Assembly (NCBI GenBank): GCA_002347365.1
Contig: DDWT01000004.1
Span: forward strand, 1 to 13,041
DNA: 13,041 nt
Direction of reading: 5' to 3'
DNA from: Actinobacteria bacterium UBA2279
Lineage (GTDB): Bacteria > Actinomycetota > Coriobacteriia > Anaerosomatales > Anaerosomataceae
Shown here: piece after piece, positions 6,733-13,041 of the stretch
How the letters are laid out: every line of letters begins with the position of its first letter
How positions within the stretch are numbered: the stretch's first letter is position 1
Notes under the pieces: model-generated
The model's database searches: none
What the model saw: the letters and a program-made list of their open reading frames with translations, nothing else
Told to the model about the DNA's origin: nothing
Translations under genes and position numbers: made by a program

Positions 6733-7383
6733 TCAGGACTTTGACCAACCTGCGGCAAGATCGTCTAGGAGCTCAGAGAGCGCCACTCCGATTGCGGGGT
6801 GTTCCATGCCCTCGCGCCGCCACTCCAGATCGCGGAGCAGTACAGTGCGTACGACGGCCACCGTCACACGCGCGAGGGTCTCCGCGCGCAACATGAGCAT
6901 CTGATCATCGGCATGTCCGTCCATGCGCAGTCGTTCTGTGATGGGTTCGACTAACGCTTCTTCTACGGCAAGAAACAGCGTCGGCATGGCGCGACGACCC
7001 ATGTGCGCAATCAGTTCGGCGGGCCGTGAGTCGGCGAAAAGGTGAAGTACGTTGGGTCGATTCGAGGATCGTAGTTCGGCTTGCATAGCCAGGAGCGCGG
7101 CACCGATGGCCTCAATCGCGCGTTCCTCATGCGGTCTCGTACGAATCAGCGCCACGAACCTATCCACGTCAGTGAGCACCTCATCGAGGATGAGCTCCTG
7201 TTTGGCCGAGAAGTAGCGGAAGAAGGTGCGCTCGGTGACACCAGCCGCCTCGGCGATATCGCGAACAGTCGTTTGATCGTACCCACGCTCTGCGATCAGA
7301 CGCTCTGCGGCATCGAGAAGAGCCGCGTGCGTTTCACGCTTGTTGCGCTCGCGTTTGCCCCACCCATTGTCGACTGGAACCAT
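6733..7383 (-). CDS. TetR/AcrR-family repressor of the adjacent ABC transporter
   Basis: A 216-residue protein with a classic N-terminal TetR DNA-binding domain (about 14-62: LLDAAERLIAERGYDQTTVRDIAEAAGVTERTFFRYFSAK, positions given across two helices and the HTH), followed by an all-helical ligand-binding and dimer domain that predicts no known ligand. It is transcribed divergently from the ABC transporter genes, with only 45 bases between start codons, and those bases contain a large inverted repeat. It therefore most likely represses both itself and the transporter and is released by a transported or related compound. Start ATG 7383 is supported by a promoter that would begin transcription at that base; no Shine-Dalgarno sequence is present, consistent with a leaderless mRNA. 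Confidence 0.9.
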   Translation of the reverse strand: MVPVDNGWGKRERNKRETHAALLDAAERLIAERGYDQTTVRDIAEAAGVTERTFFRYFSAKQELILDEVLTDVDRFVALIRTRPHEERAIEAIGAALLAMQAELRSSNRPNVLHLFADSRPAELIAHMGRRAMPTLFLAVEEALVEPITERLRMDGHADDQMLMLRAETLARVTVAVVRTVLLRDLEWRREGMEHPAIGVALSELLDDLAAGWSKS

Positions 7384-7389
7384 GAGTCT

Positions 7390-7418
7390 ATCTTGTCATG
7401 ATTGACAGAATGCGTCAA
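7390..7418 (-). promoter_or_regulatory. Promoter of the TetR-type gene (leaderless)
   Basis: On the minus strand TTGACG (7418-7413) and CAAGAT (7395-7390) are 17 bp apart, placing the transcription start at about 7383, the A of the ATG. The whole promoter lies within the operator dyad, so binding would give autorepression. Confidence 0.5.
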
Positions 7419-7437
7419 AGTGTCAGTCATGACAAGA
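7391..7437. promoter_or_regulatory. TetR-type operator: 17-bp inverted repeat between divergent genes
   Basis: TCTTGTCATGATTGACA (7391-7407) and TGTCAGTCATGACAAGA (7421-7437) are reverse complements with one mismatch, 13 bp apart. A smaller dyad, TTGAC-7-GTCAA (7402-7418), is interleaved. A consensus -35 TTGACA at 7402-7407 faces the transporter genes, although its -10 is poor. The right arm covers the ATG of the ATPase gene. Confidence 0.8.
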
Positions 7438-8193
7438 TTTCTTCACTCCAACCCCAAGAGCAGACGCTCTGCTCACGCCAGCGTCGCGCCTCTCAATGAC
7501 GACGAAGGGATTGCTGCGGTCGCGGCTGTGGACGTCCAGAAGACCTACCACCTGGGCTCCGTCGAAGTCAGGGCACTCGAGGGAGTCTCTGTGTCCGCGA
7601 TCCATGGCGAGATGATATGCATTATGGGGAAATCGGGATCCGGCAAGTCCACGCTGTTGCGTCAGCTCAGTCTCATCGACCATCCCACTGGCGGCGAGGT
7701 GTTTGTGGATGGGCGCGTGACCTCCGGAATGCCTGAGGGGCAACGCGCTCGGCTGCGGCTCGAGCGCCTGGGCTATGTGTTCCAGGAGTACGCTCTCATC
7801 CCAGAACTCACCGCGATCGAGAACGTTCTGCTACCCGCGATGCAGCTCCTGGGGAACGCTGGACACAATCGCTCTCACGCTGCGGAGCTTCTCGACGCTG
7901 TTGGACTGGGCGACCGACTGGATCACCGGCCAAAGGAACTCTCCGGTGGTCAACAGCAGCGTGTCGCCATCGCACGGGCACTCGTTAACTCCCCGTCCAT
8001 CGTCTTCGCCGACGAACCCACCGCGAATCTCGATTCGATTTCCGCCAAGACCGTCATGGACACGCTCACCCGTCTGAATCGTGACACCGGTGTGACGATC
8101 CTATTCGTGTCGCATGACCCAGACGACGCCGTTTACGCGTCCCGGCTCATCTACTTGGCGGATGGTAAGGTAGTCGAGGGTGTTTCCTTGTGA
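7429..8193 (+). CDS. ABC transporter ATP-binding protein, MacB/LolD type
   Basis: A 254-residue ATPase with all motifs: Walker A GKSGSGKST (67-75), Q-loop in YVFQEYALIPELTAIENVL, signature LSGGQ (171-175), Walker B IVFADEPT with D195/E196, and the H-loop H229. The sequence type is that of ATPases partnering FtsX/MacB permeases, so ATP hydrolysis should power the permease encoded next, with a 4-base overlap (GTGA). ATG 7429 is chosen, but it lies in the operator and has no ribosome-binding site. TTG 7402 and GTG 7420 are upstream options, and GTG 7528 would give a protein of more usual N-terminal length. The ~30 residues before the conserved domain are unusual and their use is uncertain. Confidence 0.9.
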   Translation: MTRFLHSNPKSRRSAHASVAPLNDDEGIAAVAAVDVQKTYHLGSVEVRALEGVSVSAIHGEMICIMGKSGSGKSTLLRQLSLIDHPTGGEVFVDGRVTSGMPEGQRARLRLERLGYVFQEYALIPELTAIENVLLPAMQLLGNAGHNRSHAAELLDAVGLGDRLDHRPKELSGGQQQRVAIARALVNSPSIVFADEPTANLDSISAKTVMDTLTRLNRDTGVTILFVSHDPDDAVYASRLIYLADGKVVEGVSL

Positions 8194-10400
8194 TTCGACG
8201 CGACATAAGAGTCGCAGGATTCCTTGCTGCCCGGTCCATTACCCGCGGGAATGCCGGCGTCACGGCGATGGCTATCGCCATGGTGGCAGCCGTGTTCGTA
8301 TCGATCATGTTCTTGCCCTCGTTGATCGCAGGCGCCTCTACGTCGATCGAATCTCAAATCACAGACACACTCACTGGCGATCTGGTGGTAACGGGCGCGG
8401 ATCGCAAGCCCATCGAGAATGCAGATGCGTATCTCGCACAGGTGCGCGCGGCGGATGGGATTGCAGCCGCCACCCCGCTGCGCGTCGTTGGCAACCAGAT
8501 CGCCCATGGTGATGACTTCAACGCGTGGACCGTAACCGCCGTCGATCCGACTAGCTACAGCGAAGTGTTCACGACGCCACAACACCTCATCGAGGGCGAA
8601 TGGCTGGAGCCCGACGATGTTGAAGGCATCGTGCTCGGAGTCGGAATTGCCGGGGCTGATCAGACCCAACTACGCACCTACCGTCAATCGCTCAAGTCGG
8701 TCCATGTTGGCGATACGGTCTCGGTTAGTCTCCTTGGTGGAGGCACGCAGACATTCACGGTTCGCGGCGTATACGCCAATGACTTTGCCCTCACCGACCA
8801 GGGTGCCTACGTCACGCTTGCAGCGGCAGACCAAGCGATTCCTCAGACGGATCCAGCCGAACAGATCGAGGGACTCTACGAAGGGCTCGATACACTGGGA
8901 AGAAGTTTGGGTGAGATGTCGGATCAGGCTGCTGCTCTCTCGGAGGGACTCGATGCTATGGGCACGGCCGCCGGGTCGCTTGCTGACGGTGCGTCGGGTG
9001 TTGCCGGGGGCATGACAGTCATTACCGAGAGTACGACCTCTCTCGACGGCGGAGCAGCTGGCGTTGATGCGGGCGCCGCGAACATCGCCGAGGGAGCCTC
9101 GGATCTGGCCGGCGGAGTCACCAGCCTCGATGAAGGCATCGTGGCGCTTGAGGAGAGCGCCTGGGCTCTTGCAGCGGCCGCACAGGCAGTTGCCGATAAC
9201 GCTCACAACCTTGCGGATGCGCTTTCGGGAGCCGCGAGCTCGTTCGAGACGGAGGTCTTGACTTCTGCGACGCTCGCAACAGAGCAGGCGAACATCGTGG
9301 CCGCGGATGCGCAGGCCGCACTTGCTGACTGCCCCGAACCCACCTCCGAGTACTGTCAACGCATCGCGGATCTTGCTGCCCACGCGCGCACATCTGCCGC
9401 AGCGGCCGCAGTCACCCAAGAGGCCGTCACCGTCGCTGCCACTGACGTGACGTCCCTCGCTGACAGTGCCGCCGCGCTTGCCTCGGGAGCAGATGATATT
9501 GCCTCCGCGGCGGCAAGACTGGCCGAAGGCGCCACTACGCTAGCTGTGTCCTCTTCCGCATTGACCTCGGGGGCCGGGAACCTGGTCAGCGGATCCTTGT
9601 CGGTTGCAGCTGGTTCTGCAGCGCTTGCTGACTCCGCCGACAGCCTCTCAAGCGCGGTCTCAACACTCAGAGGCTCCACCCTTGTCCTATCGGATGGGGC
9701 CCAAACGTTTGACGCACAAATGGGTGAGGTCGCCGGAGGTGGTTCGAGTCTGGCTGATGCGCTGGACGAGGCTGCTGAGTCCGTTCCCAGTGGTAGCGAG
9801 TCGGAGCGGGACGACTTGCTCGCGTTGTTTGACTTTGCTGATCCCCTTGCTGCAGACACTGCTTCGACTATCGTCGTCATCGGGGACGAATGGGCGACTG
9901 CCGACGATCTAGTGGCGGCCATTGAACCGCTGTCCCCAGGTATGGAGTTTCACACGCCCGAGCAGCTATCACTCTCGATCCAAGACCAGCTCGACACCTT
10001 CGAACTGATCAACTCGATCATGCAGGTGATCTCCCTGCTCGTGGCCGCAATCACCGTCTTCATCATCACGTACGTGGACCTCAACAACCGCCGCCGCCAG
10101 ATCGGAATCGAGAGAGCGATTGGAATCCGGGCTACGTCGATTGTCACCAGTTACGTGTTCAAGTCGATTCTCACAGGAATCGCCGGAGCCGCCGTTGGCT
10201 TCACCCTGTTCAGATTTGTAATCGTGCCAGTGGTAGAGCGCTACCCGTTCGTGTTCCCCAATGGGCCTGTGACGCTAGAGGTCAGCGGGCAATCAATGTT
10301 CTCTGCCGCGCTGATTCTCCTGCTCGTCTCTGCCGCCTCCGCAGTCGTCCCTGCCATTCAGACGGTGAGGATGCGCATTCTCGACGCGATTTGGGGGTAG
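8190..10400 (+). CDS. FtsX/MacB-type ABC permease with an inserted YhgE/Pip-like coiled-coil hairpin
   Basis: A 736-residue membrane protein from GTG 8190, overlapping the ATPase stop by 4 bases. TM1 is at about 22-48, then a MacB-like extracytoplasmic domain (~50-220), then ~224-540 an Ala/Gly/Ser/Leu-rich heptad region of repeated LADGASGVAGG-like units, as in YhgE/Pip proteins. Three C-terminal TM helices (about 607-630, 659-682, 703-724) with the FtsX-type loop RRRQIGIERAIGIR complete the permease. C381 and C389 (CPEPTSEYC) lie at the midpoint of the heptad region, so it probably forms an antiparallel coiled-coil hairpin with a disulfide-closed tip. Likely role: ATP-driven export or force transfer to an envelope substrate, under control of the TetR-type gene. 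Substrate unknown. A drug or peptide exporter is a guess. Confidence 0.85.
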   Translation: MIRRDIRVAGFLAARSITRGNAGVTAMAIAMVAAVFVSIMFLPSLIAGASTSIESQITDTLTGDLVVTGADRKPIENADAYLAQVRAADGIAAATPLRVVGNQIAHGDDFNAWTVTAVDPTSYSEVFTTPQHLIEGEWLEPDDVEGIVLGVGIAGADQTQLRTYRQSLKSVHVGDTVSVSLLGGGTQTFTVRGVYANDFALTDQGAYVTLAAADQAIPQTDPAEQIEGLYEGLDTLGRSLGEMSDQAAALSEGLDAMGTAAGSLADGASGVAGGMTVITESTTSLDGGAAGVDAGAANIAEGASDLAGGVTSLDEGIVALEESAWALAAAAQAVADNAHNLADALSGAASSFETEVLTSATLATEQANIVAADAQAALADCPEPTSEYCQRIADLAAHARTSAAAAAVTQEAVTVAATDVTSLADSAAALASGADDIASAAARLAEGATTLAVSSSALTSGAGNLVSGSLSVAAGSAALADSADSLSSAVSTLRGSTLVLSDGAQTFDAQMGEVAGGGSSLADALDEAAESVPSGSESERDDLLALFDFADPLAADTASTIVVIGDEWATADDLVAAIEPLSPGMEFHTPEQLSLSIQDQLDTFELINSIMQVISLLVAAITVFIITYVDLNNRRRQIGIERAIGIRATSIVTSYVFKSILTGIAGAAVGFTLFRFVIVPVVERYPFVFPNGPVTLEVSGQSMFSAALILLLVSAASAVVPAIQTVRMRILDAIWG

Positions 10401-10537
10401 GTGTCCGGTCGCCTATTGCTGTGGTATCGGGTCCCTAGGCAATGCTGAGATTCGATGCCTCGCAGAGGATTTCCTCGAGGGAGGACGCACGGCCTTCGAG
10501 GCAAGGCAGCATCTCTACGGCTTCCAAACACGGAGCG
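10401..10537. other. Short non-coding stretch after the permease gene
   Basis: No gene seen. TGCCTCG (10456-10462) and CGAGGCA (10497-10503) form a 7-bp inverted repeat 34 bases apart. It lacks a T-run, so it is only a weak terminator candidate. Confidence 0.3.
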
Positions 10538-10732
10538 TCAAGTCGGGGCAGCGCCTCTCTCTAGCAGCCGCGCTTTGACGGTCTTAGGATCGACGCCAAA
10601 CCGCTTGCCGAGCTTGGTTAGCGACATCCCGTTCCGGTAGAGCTCGACCGCCTCGTCAGTCTGCGTCTCGCTTAGGCGCCGATAACCGCAGGTCAGAGGC
10701 CTGAATAGCCCGATTTCGAGTGAGAAATCGGG
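10538..10732 (-). pseudogene. Remnant of a recombinase-type helix-turn-helix protein
   Basis: On the minus strand a frame without a start codon, opened by TAG at 10735-10733 and ending at TGA 10540-10538, encodes a C-terminal HTH of the Hin/resolvase (HTH_7) kind: RRLSETQTDEAVELYRNGMS, then LTKLGKRFGVDPKTVKARLLERG. The upstream part of the frame runs into the 152-bp repeat and resembles nothing. No catalytic domain is present on either side, so this is a broken 3' end of a site-specific recombinase or a small HTH protein. Its overlap with repeat copy 2 suggests that the repeat inserted into, or recombined with, that gene. Confidence 0.6.
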
Positions 10733-10838
10733 CTACAAATGTCTTTGGGCTGAGAGCGGGCGTGGGGCAAAAGCGCAGCTCAGATGGGGTGTAGACGCCT
10801 TCATGCGGCCCAATAGCAGTCCCTGTTGCTGAGAAGCG
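10687..10838 (+). repeat. 152-bp dispersed repeat, copy 2
   Basis: Gapless partner of 6305-6456 at about 80% identity by hand count, same orientation, 4382 bp away. The hairpin is kept as a perfect 12-bp stem (10706-10717 with 10724-10735, loop GAGTGA); the G-T pair of copy 1 is T-A here. The two copies bracket the TetR/ABC module. Confidence 0.75.
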
Positions 10839-10870
10839 CCCGCAGTCCCCTAAACGAATCACATGACCCA

Positions 10871-10893
10871 CAGATGATGTCGTTAATGACTCA
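10871..10893. repeat. 23-bp repeat at the fic stop codon (copy A)
   Basis: CAGATGATGTCGTTAATG followed by ACTCA matches 11978-12000 at 20 of 23 bases in the same orientation. Its last three bases are the fic stop codon read on the minus strand. The two copies therefore delimit the fic gene. Confidence 0.7.
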
Positions 10894-11943
10894 CTGAGTC
10901 GTTCTCTCCCACGTCGCGTCACGCCCGCCCTTCGTGCACCTGATCTCACCGCTGTCTCGAAGCTCGCCGAGCACGCGCACGATTGTGGGACGGCTCACTC
11001 CCGGACAGGCTCGCTCTACGTCGGCGTACCGGAAGGTAGCCGAGAGGTGCCGGATACAGTCGATCACCATCTCGCGCTTCGCCCCGCGCCCTGTCCCCAT
11101 CTGCCCGACTCGCTGCTCGAACTCCAGGTACGCTGCGATGAGAACGCCGTGCGAGTACTGGAGCCAGGGAACGAGGTCGTGTCGGCCCTCGTGCCATCCG
11201 GCCGACGAGGCTTCGAGTGCCTCGTAGTACGTCTCCTTCGAGTCCTCGATGACCTTCTCAAGACTGATGTAGCGGCCGACATCATAGCCGGCCTGGTAGA
11301 GGAGCATGAGGTTCAGGATGCGCGACATCCGTCCGTTGCCGTCGGAGAACGGGTGGATGCACAGGAAGTCGAGCACGAATGCGGGGACTGCGATCAGCGA
11401 GTCCACTTGCCCGCCCGACACGAGCGAGTGATAGCCCGTGACCAGTTCATTCATCGCGGTGTCGACGACGTGTGGTGCAACAGGGCTGAACCTCAATCGG
11501 TGCGTGCCGTCGGGCAGGACGTCGACGATGTCGTTGGCCGTGTTCTTCCACGCTCCGCCCGGAGTGGGCGAGAACTGGTAGAGGTCCCGGTGGAGCTGAA
11601 GCACGAGGCCGGTCGACACGTCCATGCCGAGCGCGTTTGCGTGGACGGTCGACAGTACGTCACGATAGCCGGCGATCTCCTGCTCTGAGCGGTCTCTCGG
11701 CGTCGTCTTCTCGGCAGCGATCTCGGCCACACGCCCCGAGGCTGCGGTCACACCCTCGATCCTGTTGGACGACTCGATGCTCTGGACTCGCGCCACCTCG
11801 CGAAGCGCGCTCAATGCCTGAGGCGACTGCTTCTCGAAGAGCTGCTGCTTGCCCTTGTACTCGCCGAGGAGACCGATAGAGCGGACCGTGGACATGGGCA
11901 CGGTCATCTGCTCGAGGTGACCTGGTTTGAATGAACCGCGCAT
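10891..11943 (-). CDS. Class II Fic domain protein (AMP transferase) with C-terminal winged helix
   Basis: A 350-residue protein. The Fic core motif is intact, HPFSDGNGRMSR (197-208) with catalytic H197. An inhibitory helix motif of the (S/T)xxxE(G/N) type, S59-N-R-I-E63-G64, lies N-terminal to the core, which makes it class II: E63 is expected to block productive ATP binding until relieved. LRFSPVAPHVV and the TPGGAWKNTAND region match the usual Fic N-terminal lobe. A winged helix occupies about 288-345 (YADVERACPGVSRPTIVRVL). Such proteins transfer AMP to protein hydroxyl groups and may bind DNA. ATG 11943 is preceded by GAGGAG (11954-11949) at 5 bases. No separate antitoxin gene adjoins it, in keeping with self-inhibition. 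The target protein is unknown. Confidence 0.92.
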   Translation of the reverse strand: MRGSFKPGHLEQMTVPMSTVRSIGLLGEYKGKQQLFEKQSPQALSALREVARVQSIESSNRIEGVTAASGRVAEIAAEKTTPRDRSEQEIAGYRDVLSTVHANALGMDVSTGLVLQLHRDLYQFSPTPGGAWKNTANDIVDVLPDGTHRLRFSPVAPHVVDTAMNELVTGYHSLVSGGQVDSLIAVPAFVLDFLCIHPFSDGNGRMSRILNLMLLYQAGYDVGRYISLEKVIEDSKETYYEALEASSAGWHEGRHDLVPWLQYSHGVLIAAYLEFEQRVGQMGTGRGAKREMVIDCIRHLSATFRYADVERACPGVSRPTIVRVLGELRDSGEIRCTKGGRDATWERTTQ

Positions 11944-11977
11944 GCCATCTCCTCACGGTAATGAATCGCAAGACACC

Positions 11978-12019
11978 CAGATGATATCGTTAATGCGTCA
12001 TGATGTCATTCACGTATCA
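11978..12019. promoter_or_regulatory. Fic promoter overlaid by repeated motif (copy B of the 23-bp repeat plus a degenerate tandem copy)
   Basis: On the minus strand ATGACA (12009-12004) and TATCAT (11986-11981) are 17 bp apart, a good sigma70-type promoter, giving a leader of ~30 bases with GAGGAG. The plus strand carries two 20-bp units starting ATGATATCGTT (11981) and ATGATGTCATT (12000), 14 of 20 identical, covering the -10 and -35 elements. The winged helix of the Fic protein is a natural candidate to bind them. Confidence 0.55.
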
Positions 12020-12046
12020 CGCAATCGTGGAGGCCGCCGCGCCCCC

Positions 12047-12079
12047 GGATTTGTCGCCCAAATACCTGGTGACTGTTGG
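12047..12079 (+). repeat. Second copy of the 6155-6187 motif
   Basis: Matches 6155-6187 at 27 of 33 bases, including all of GATTTGTCGCCCAAAT, in the same orientation. Here the 12-mer occurs once rather than three times, and the 10-mer cluster is absent. The two sites lie 5.9 kb apart as direct repeats. Confidence 0.6.
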
Positions 12080-12110
12080 CCGCCAATACCCACATTCAGT
12101 TCTGCCGCGC

Positions 12111-12116
12111 TACAAT
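12111..12116 (+). promoter_or_regulatory. -10 element TACAAT upstream of the membrane protein gene
   Basis: TACAAT matches the -10 consensus at 5 of 6 positions and lies 30 bases before the ATG at 12146. No good -35 is found at 16-18 bp, so regulation may need an activator. Confidence 0.4.
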
Positions 12117-12145
12117 CGCATCAGCTGTCTGGGGAGGGGGGTTCT

Positions 12146-12796
12146 ATGTCAGGGAAGCGTCGCATCACGGGTGATATGCGCGAACGGCTCGATGGCATCA
12201 TAGGATTCACCCGGTCGTTCATGGGGGCTCGCGAGTTCGAGACCGATGCCCCCGGAGGTTGTAGTCCACGGCTCATGCTCGGCGTGGTCATCGCGCTAGG
12301 GGTCATCGTCGCGCTGTATATGACCGGCGCCATCGACTACGACTTCACCCAAACGCCCCAGGAGCGTGCCGCATCTGAGGGAGCCTCTCCCGGTGACGCA
12401 GGCCCGGCATCGTCTCAGGGGTCGGCGGCATCAAGTGACCCCACGGTTGAGAACCCGACCGCCGTGGGCCAGGCTGTCGACGCCATAGCGCGGCCCGCCA
12501 TCGAAGAGGTCTACGGCGATGCCCGGCTCCAGAGTGCTCCGTCGGTTGAAGCTCCGATCGTGAGTCTGCAGTACGGCATCCCGACGAATCCCGTTGAGGG
12601 CGATGGACAGAAGTTGCTCAGTGCGTTCGAGGACAGAGGTGCGCGCGTGGATCCCGCCAATAGCGAGATGGACTACCATGCTGGCGAGGAATTCATGGTG
12701 CTGATAGATACAGGTAACCCCGCTTACAAGTCGATTCGTGTGAGCATCTCTCCGGAGTTCAAGATGGTCTACGTGAACGCTGACAGGTCCGATTAG
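12146..12796 (+). CDS. Membrane-anchored protein of unknown function
   Basis: A 216-residue protein. ATG 12146 is chosen because GGGGAGGGGGG (12131-12141) precedes it at 4 bases and the longer frame to 11927 would cover the fic promoter. Layout: a basic cytoplasmic N-terminus of ~40 residues, one TM helix (about 43-60, LMLGVVIALGVIVALYM), an Ala/Ser/Gly/Pro-rich linker (~68-105), and a C-terminal globular domain of ~100 residues beginning NPTAVGQAVDAIARPAIEEV and ending SPEFKMVYVNADRSD. No lipobox or catalytic motif is visible and I do not recognise the family. The arrangement suggests a bitopic protein with its domain outside the membrane. The stop lies 3 bases before the truncated toxin sequence, so the join may be recent. 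Confidence 0.8.
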   Translation: MSGKRRITGDMRERLDGIIGFTRSFMGAREFETDAPGGCSPRLMLGVVIALGVIVALYMTGAIDYDFTQTPQERAASEGASPGDAGPASSQGSAASSDPTVENPTAVGQAVDAIARPAIEEVYGDARLQSAPSVEAPIVSLQYGIPTNPVEGDGQKLLSAFEDRGARVDPANSEMDYHAGEEFMVLIDTGNPAYKSIRVSISPEFKMVYVNADRSD

Positions 12797-12798
12797 GG

Positions 12799-13011
12799 GT
12801 CGCGGCGTCTGGCTTGAAGCCCAAGGCGCAGCCCTTGCTCGACATCCTCGCTGAGGATCCACTCCAGTCGCCGGTTCCGTTCGAAAAGCTCGTCGGGGAG
12901 TTGTCCGGCGCCTATTCTCGGCCCATCAACATCCAGCATCGGCTGGTCCACCAGGTGCTCGAAGAGGAGTACGTGGCGAAGGCCTCGCGCCTGTGGACTC
13001 ACTACGGGTGA
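12799..13011 (+). pseudogene. 5'-truncated Txe/YoeB-family toxin
   Basis: The frame encodes the C-terminal ~70 residues of a YoeB/Txe RelE-fold mRNA interferase: VAASGLKPKAQPLLDIL, PFEKLVGELSGAYSR, INIQHRLVHQV and the terminal WTHYG. Residues equivalent to the E. coli YoeB catalytic set (E46, R65, H83, Y84) appear kept as the E of FEKL, R of QHRL, and H-Y of WTHY. The family normally has ~15-20 more N-terminal residues with the first beta strand; here homology begins 3 bases after the previous gene's stop codon. The only start is TTG 12814, which has no ribosome-binding site. Third-position GC is high, so decay is recent. No antitoxin gene precedes it. The frame between 12799 and 12813 looks homologous but untranslated. 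Confidence 0.75.
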
Positions 13012-13041
13012 TCGCCAACATTCAAAGTCAGTCCGACGCCT

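Noticed and set aside
11927..12145. Upstream extension of the membrane protein to 11927, and the separate frame 12000-12203
   Set aside because: Both run across the fic promoter and the 12047 repeat, without a ribosome-binding site; ATG 12146 has a strong one.
12793..13002. Minus-strand frame opposite the YoeB relic
   Set aside because: The plus strand has clear YoeB/Txe homology and strong third-position GC bias; the minus frame has neither.

Overview
The window looks like an accessory (defence and mobile-element) region of a high-GC bacterium, most likely an actinomycete relative. The reasons are strong G/C bias at third codon positions, GTG and TTG starts, two promoters placed so that the mRNA would begin at the start codon, and an AbiEi-type protein and an ABC permease of kinds I associate with Actinomycetota. 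The taxonomic call is an inference and is soft.

Layout. 3-413 is the tail of an Rhs/YD-repeat protein joined in frame to the C-terminal end of a HAD phosphatase. 564-2508 is a two-gene AbiE-like (type IV) toxin-antitoxin operon whose promoter sits inside a large concentric dyad. 2680-6024 is an 1114-residue STAND-type NTPase with a nuclease-like N-terminus and a long helical C-terminus, built like Avs-type anti-phage sensors. 6025-6732 has no convincing gene but is dense in structure: three perfect 12-bp tandem repeats, a set of 10-bp motifs arranged a-b-c / a'-b'-c' around a palindrome, a decayed 3' end of a tRNA gene, and the first copy of a 152-bp hairpin-bearing repeat. This looks like a relic attachment or recombination site at the edge of the defence cargo.

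6733-10400 is a self-contained module: a divergent TetR repressor, a MacB/LolD-type ABC ATPase and a permease with a long YhgE/Pip-like coiled coil inserted in its extracytoplasmic domain. A 17-bp inverted repeat between the divergent genes is the likely operator. The module is followed by a decayed recombinase-type HTH fragment and the second copy of the 152-bp repeat, in the same orientation. 10891-11943 (minus) is a class II Fic AMPylase with a C-terminal winged helix; near-identical 23-bp repeats lie on its promoter and on its stop codon. 12146-12796 is a membrane-anchored protein of unknown function, and 12799-13011 is the 5'-truncated remains of a YoeB/Txe toxin.

Taken together, this is a patchwork of defence and stress modules (AbiE, Avs-like STAND, Fic, YoeB relic) separated by recombination scars. 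The most unusual items are the helically phased repeat cluster next to the tRNA relic, the complete PD-(D/E)xK signature in the AbiEi-like antitoxin, and the MacB/YhgE hybrid permease.
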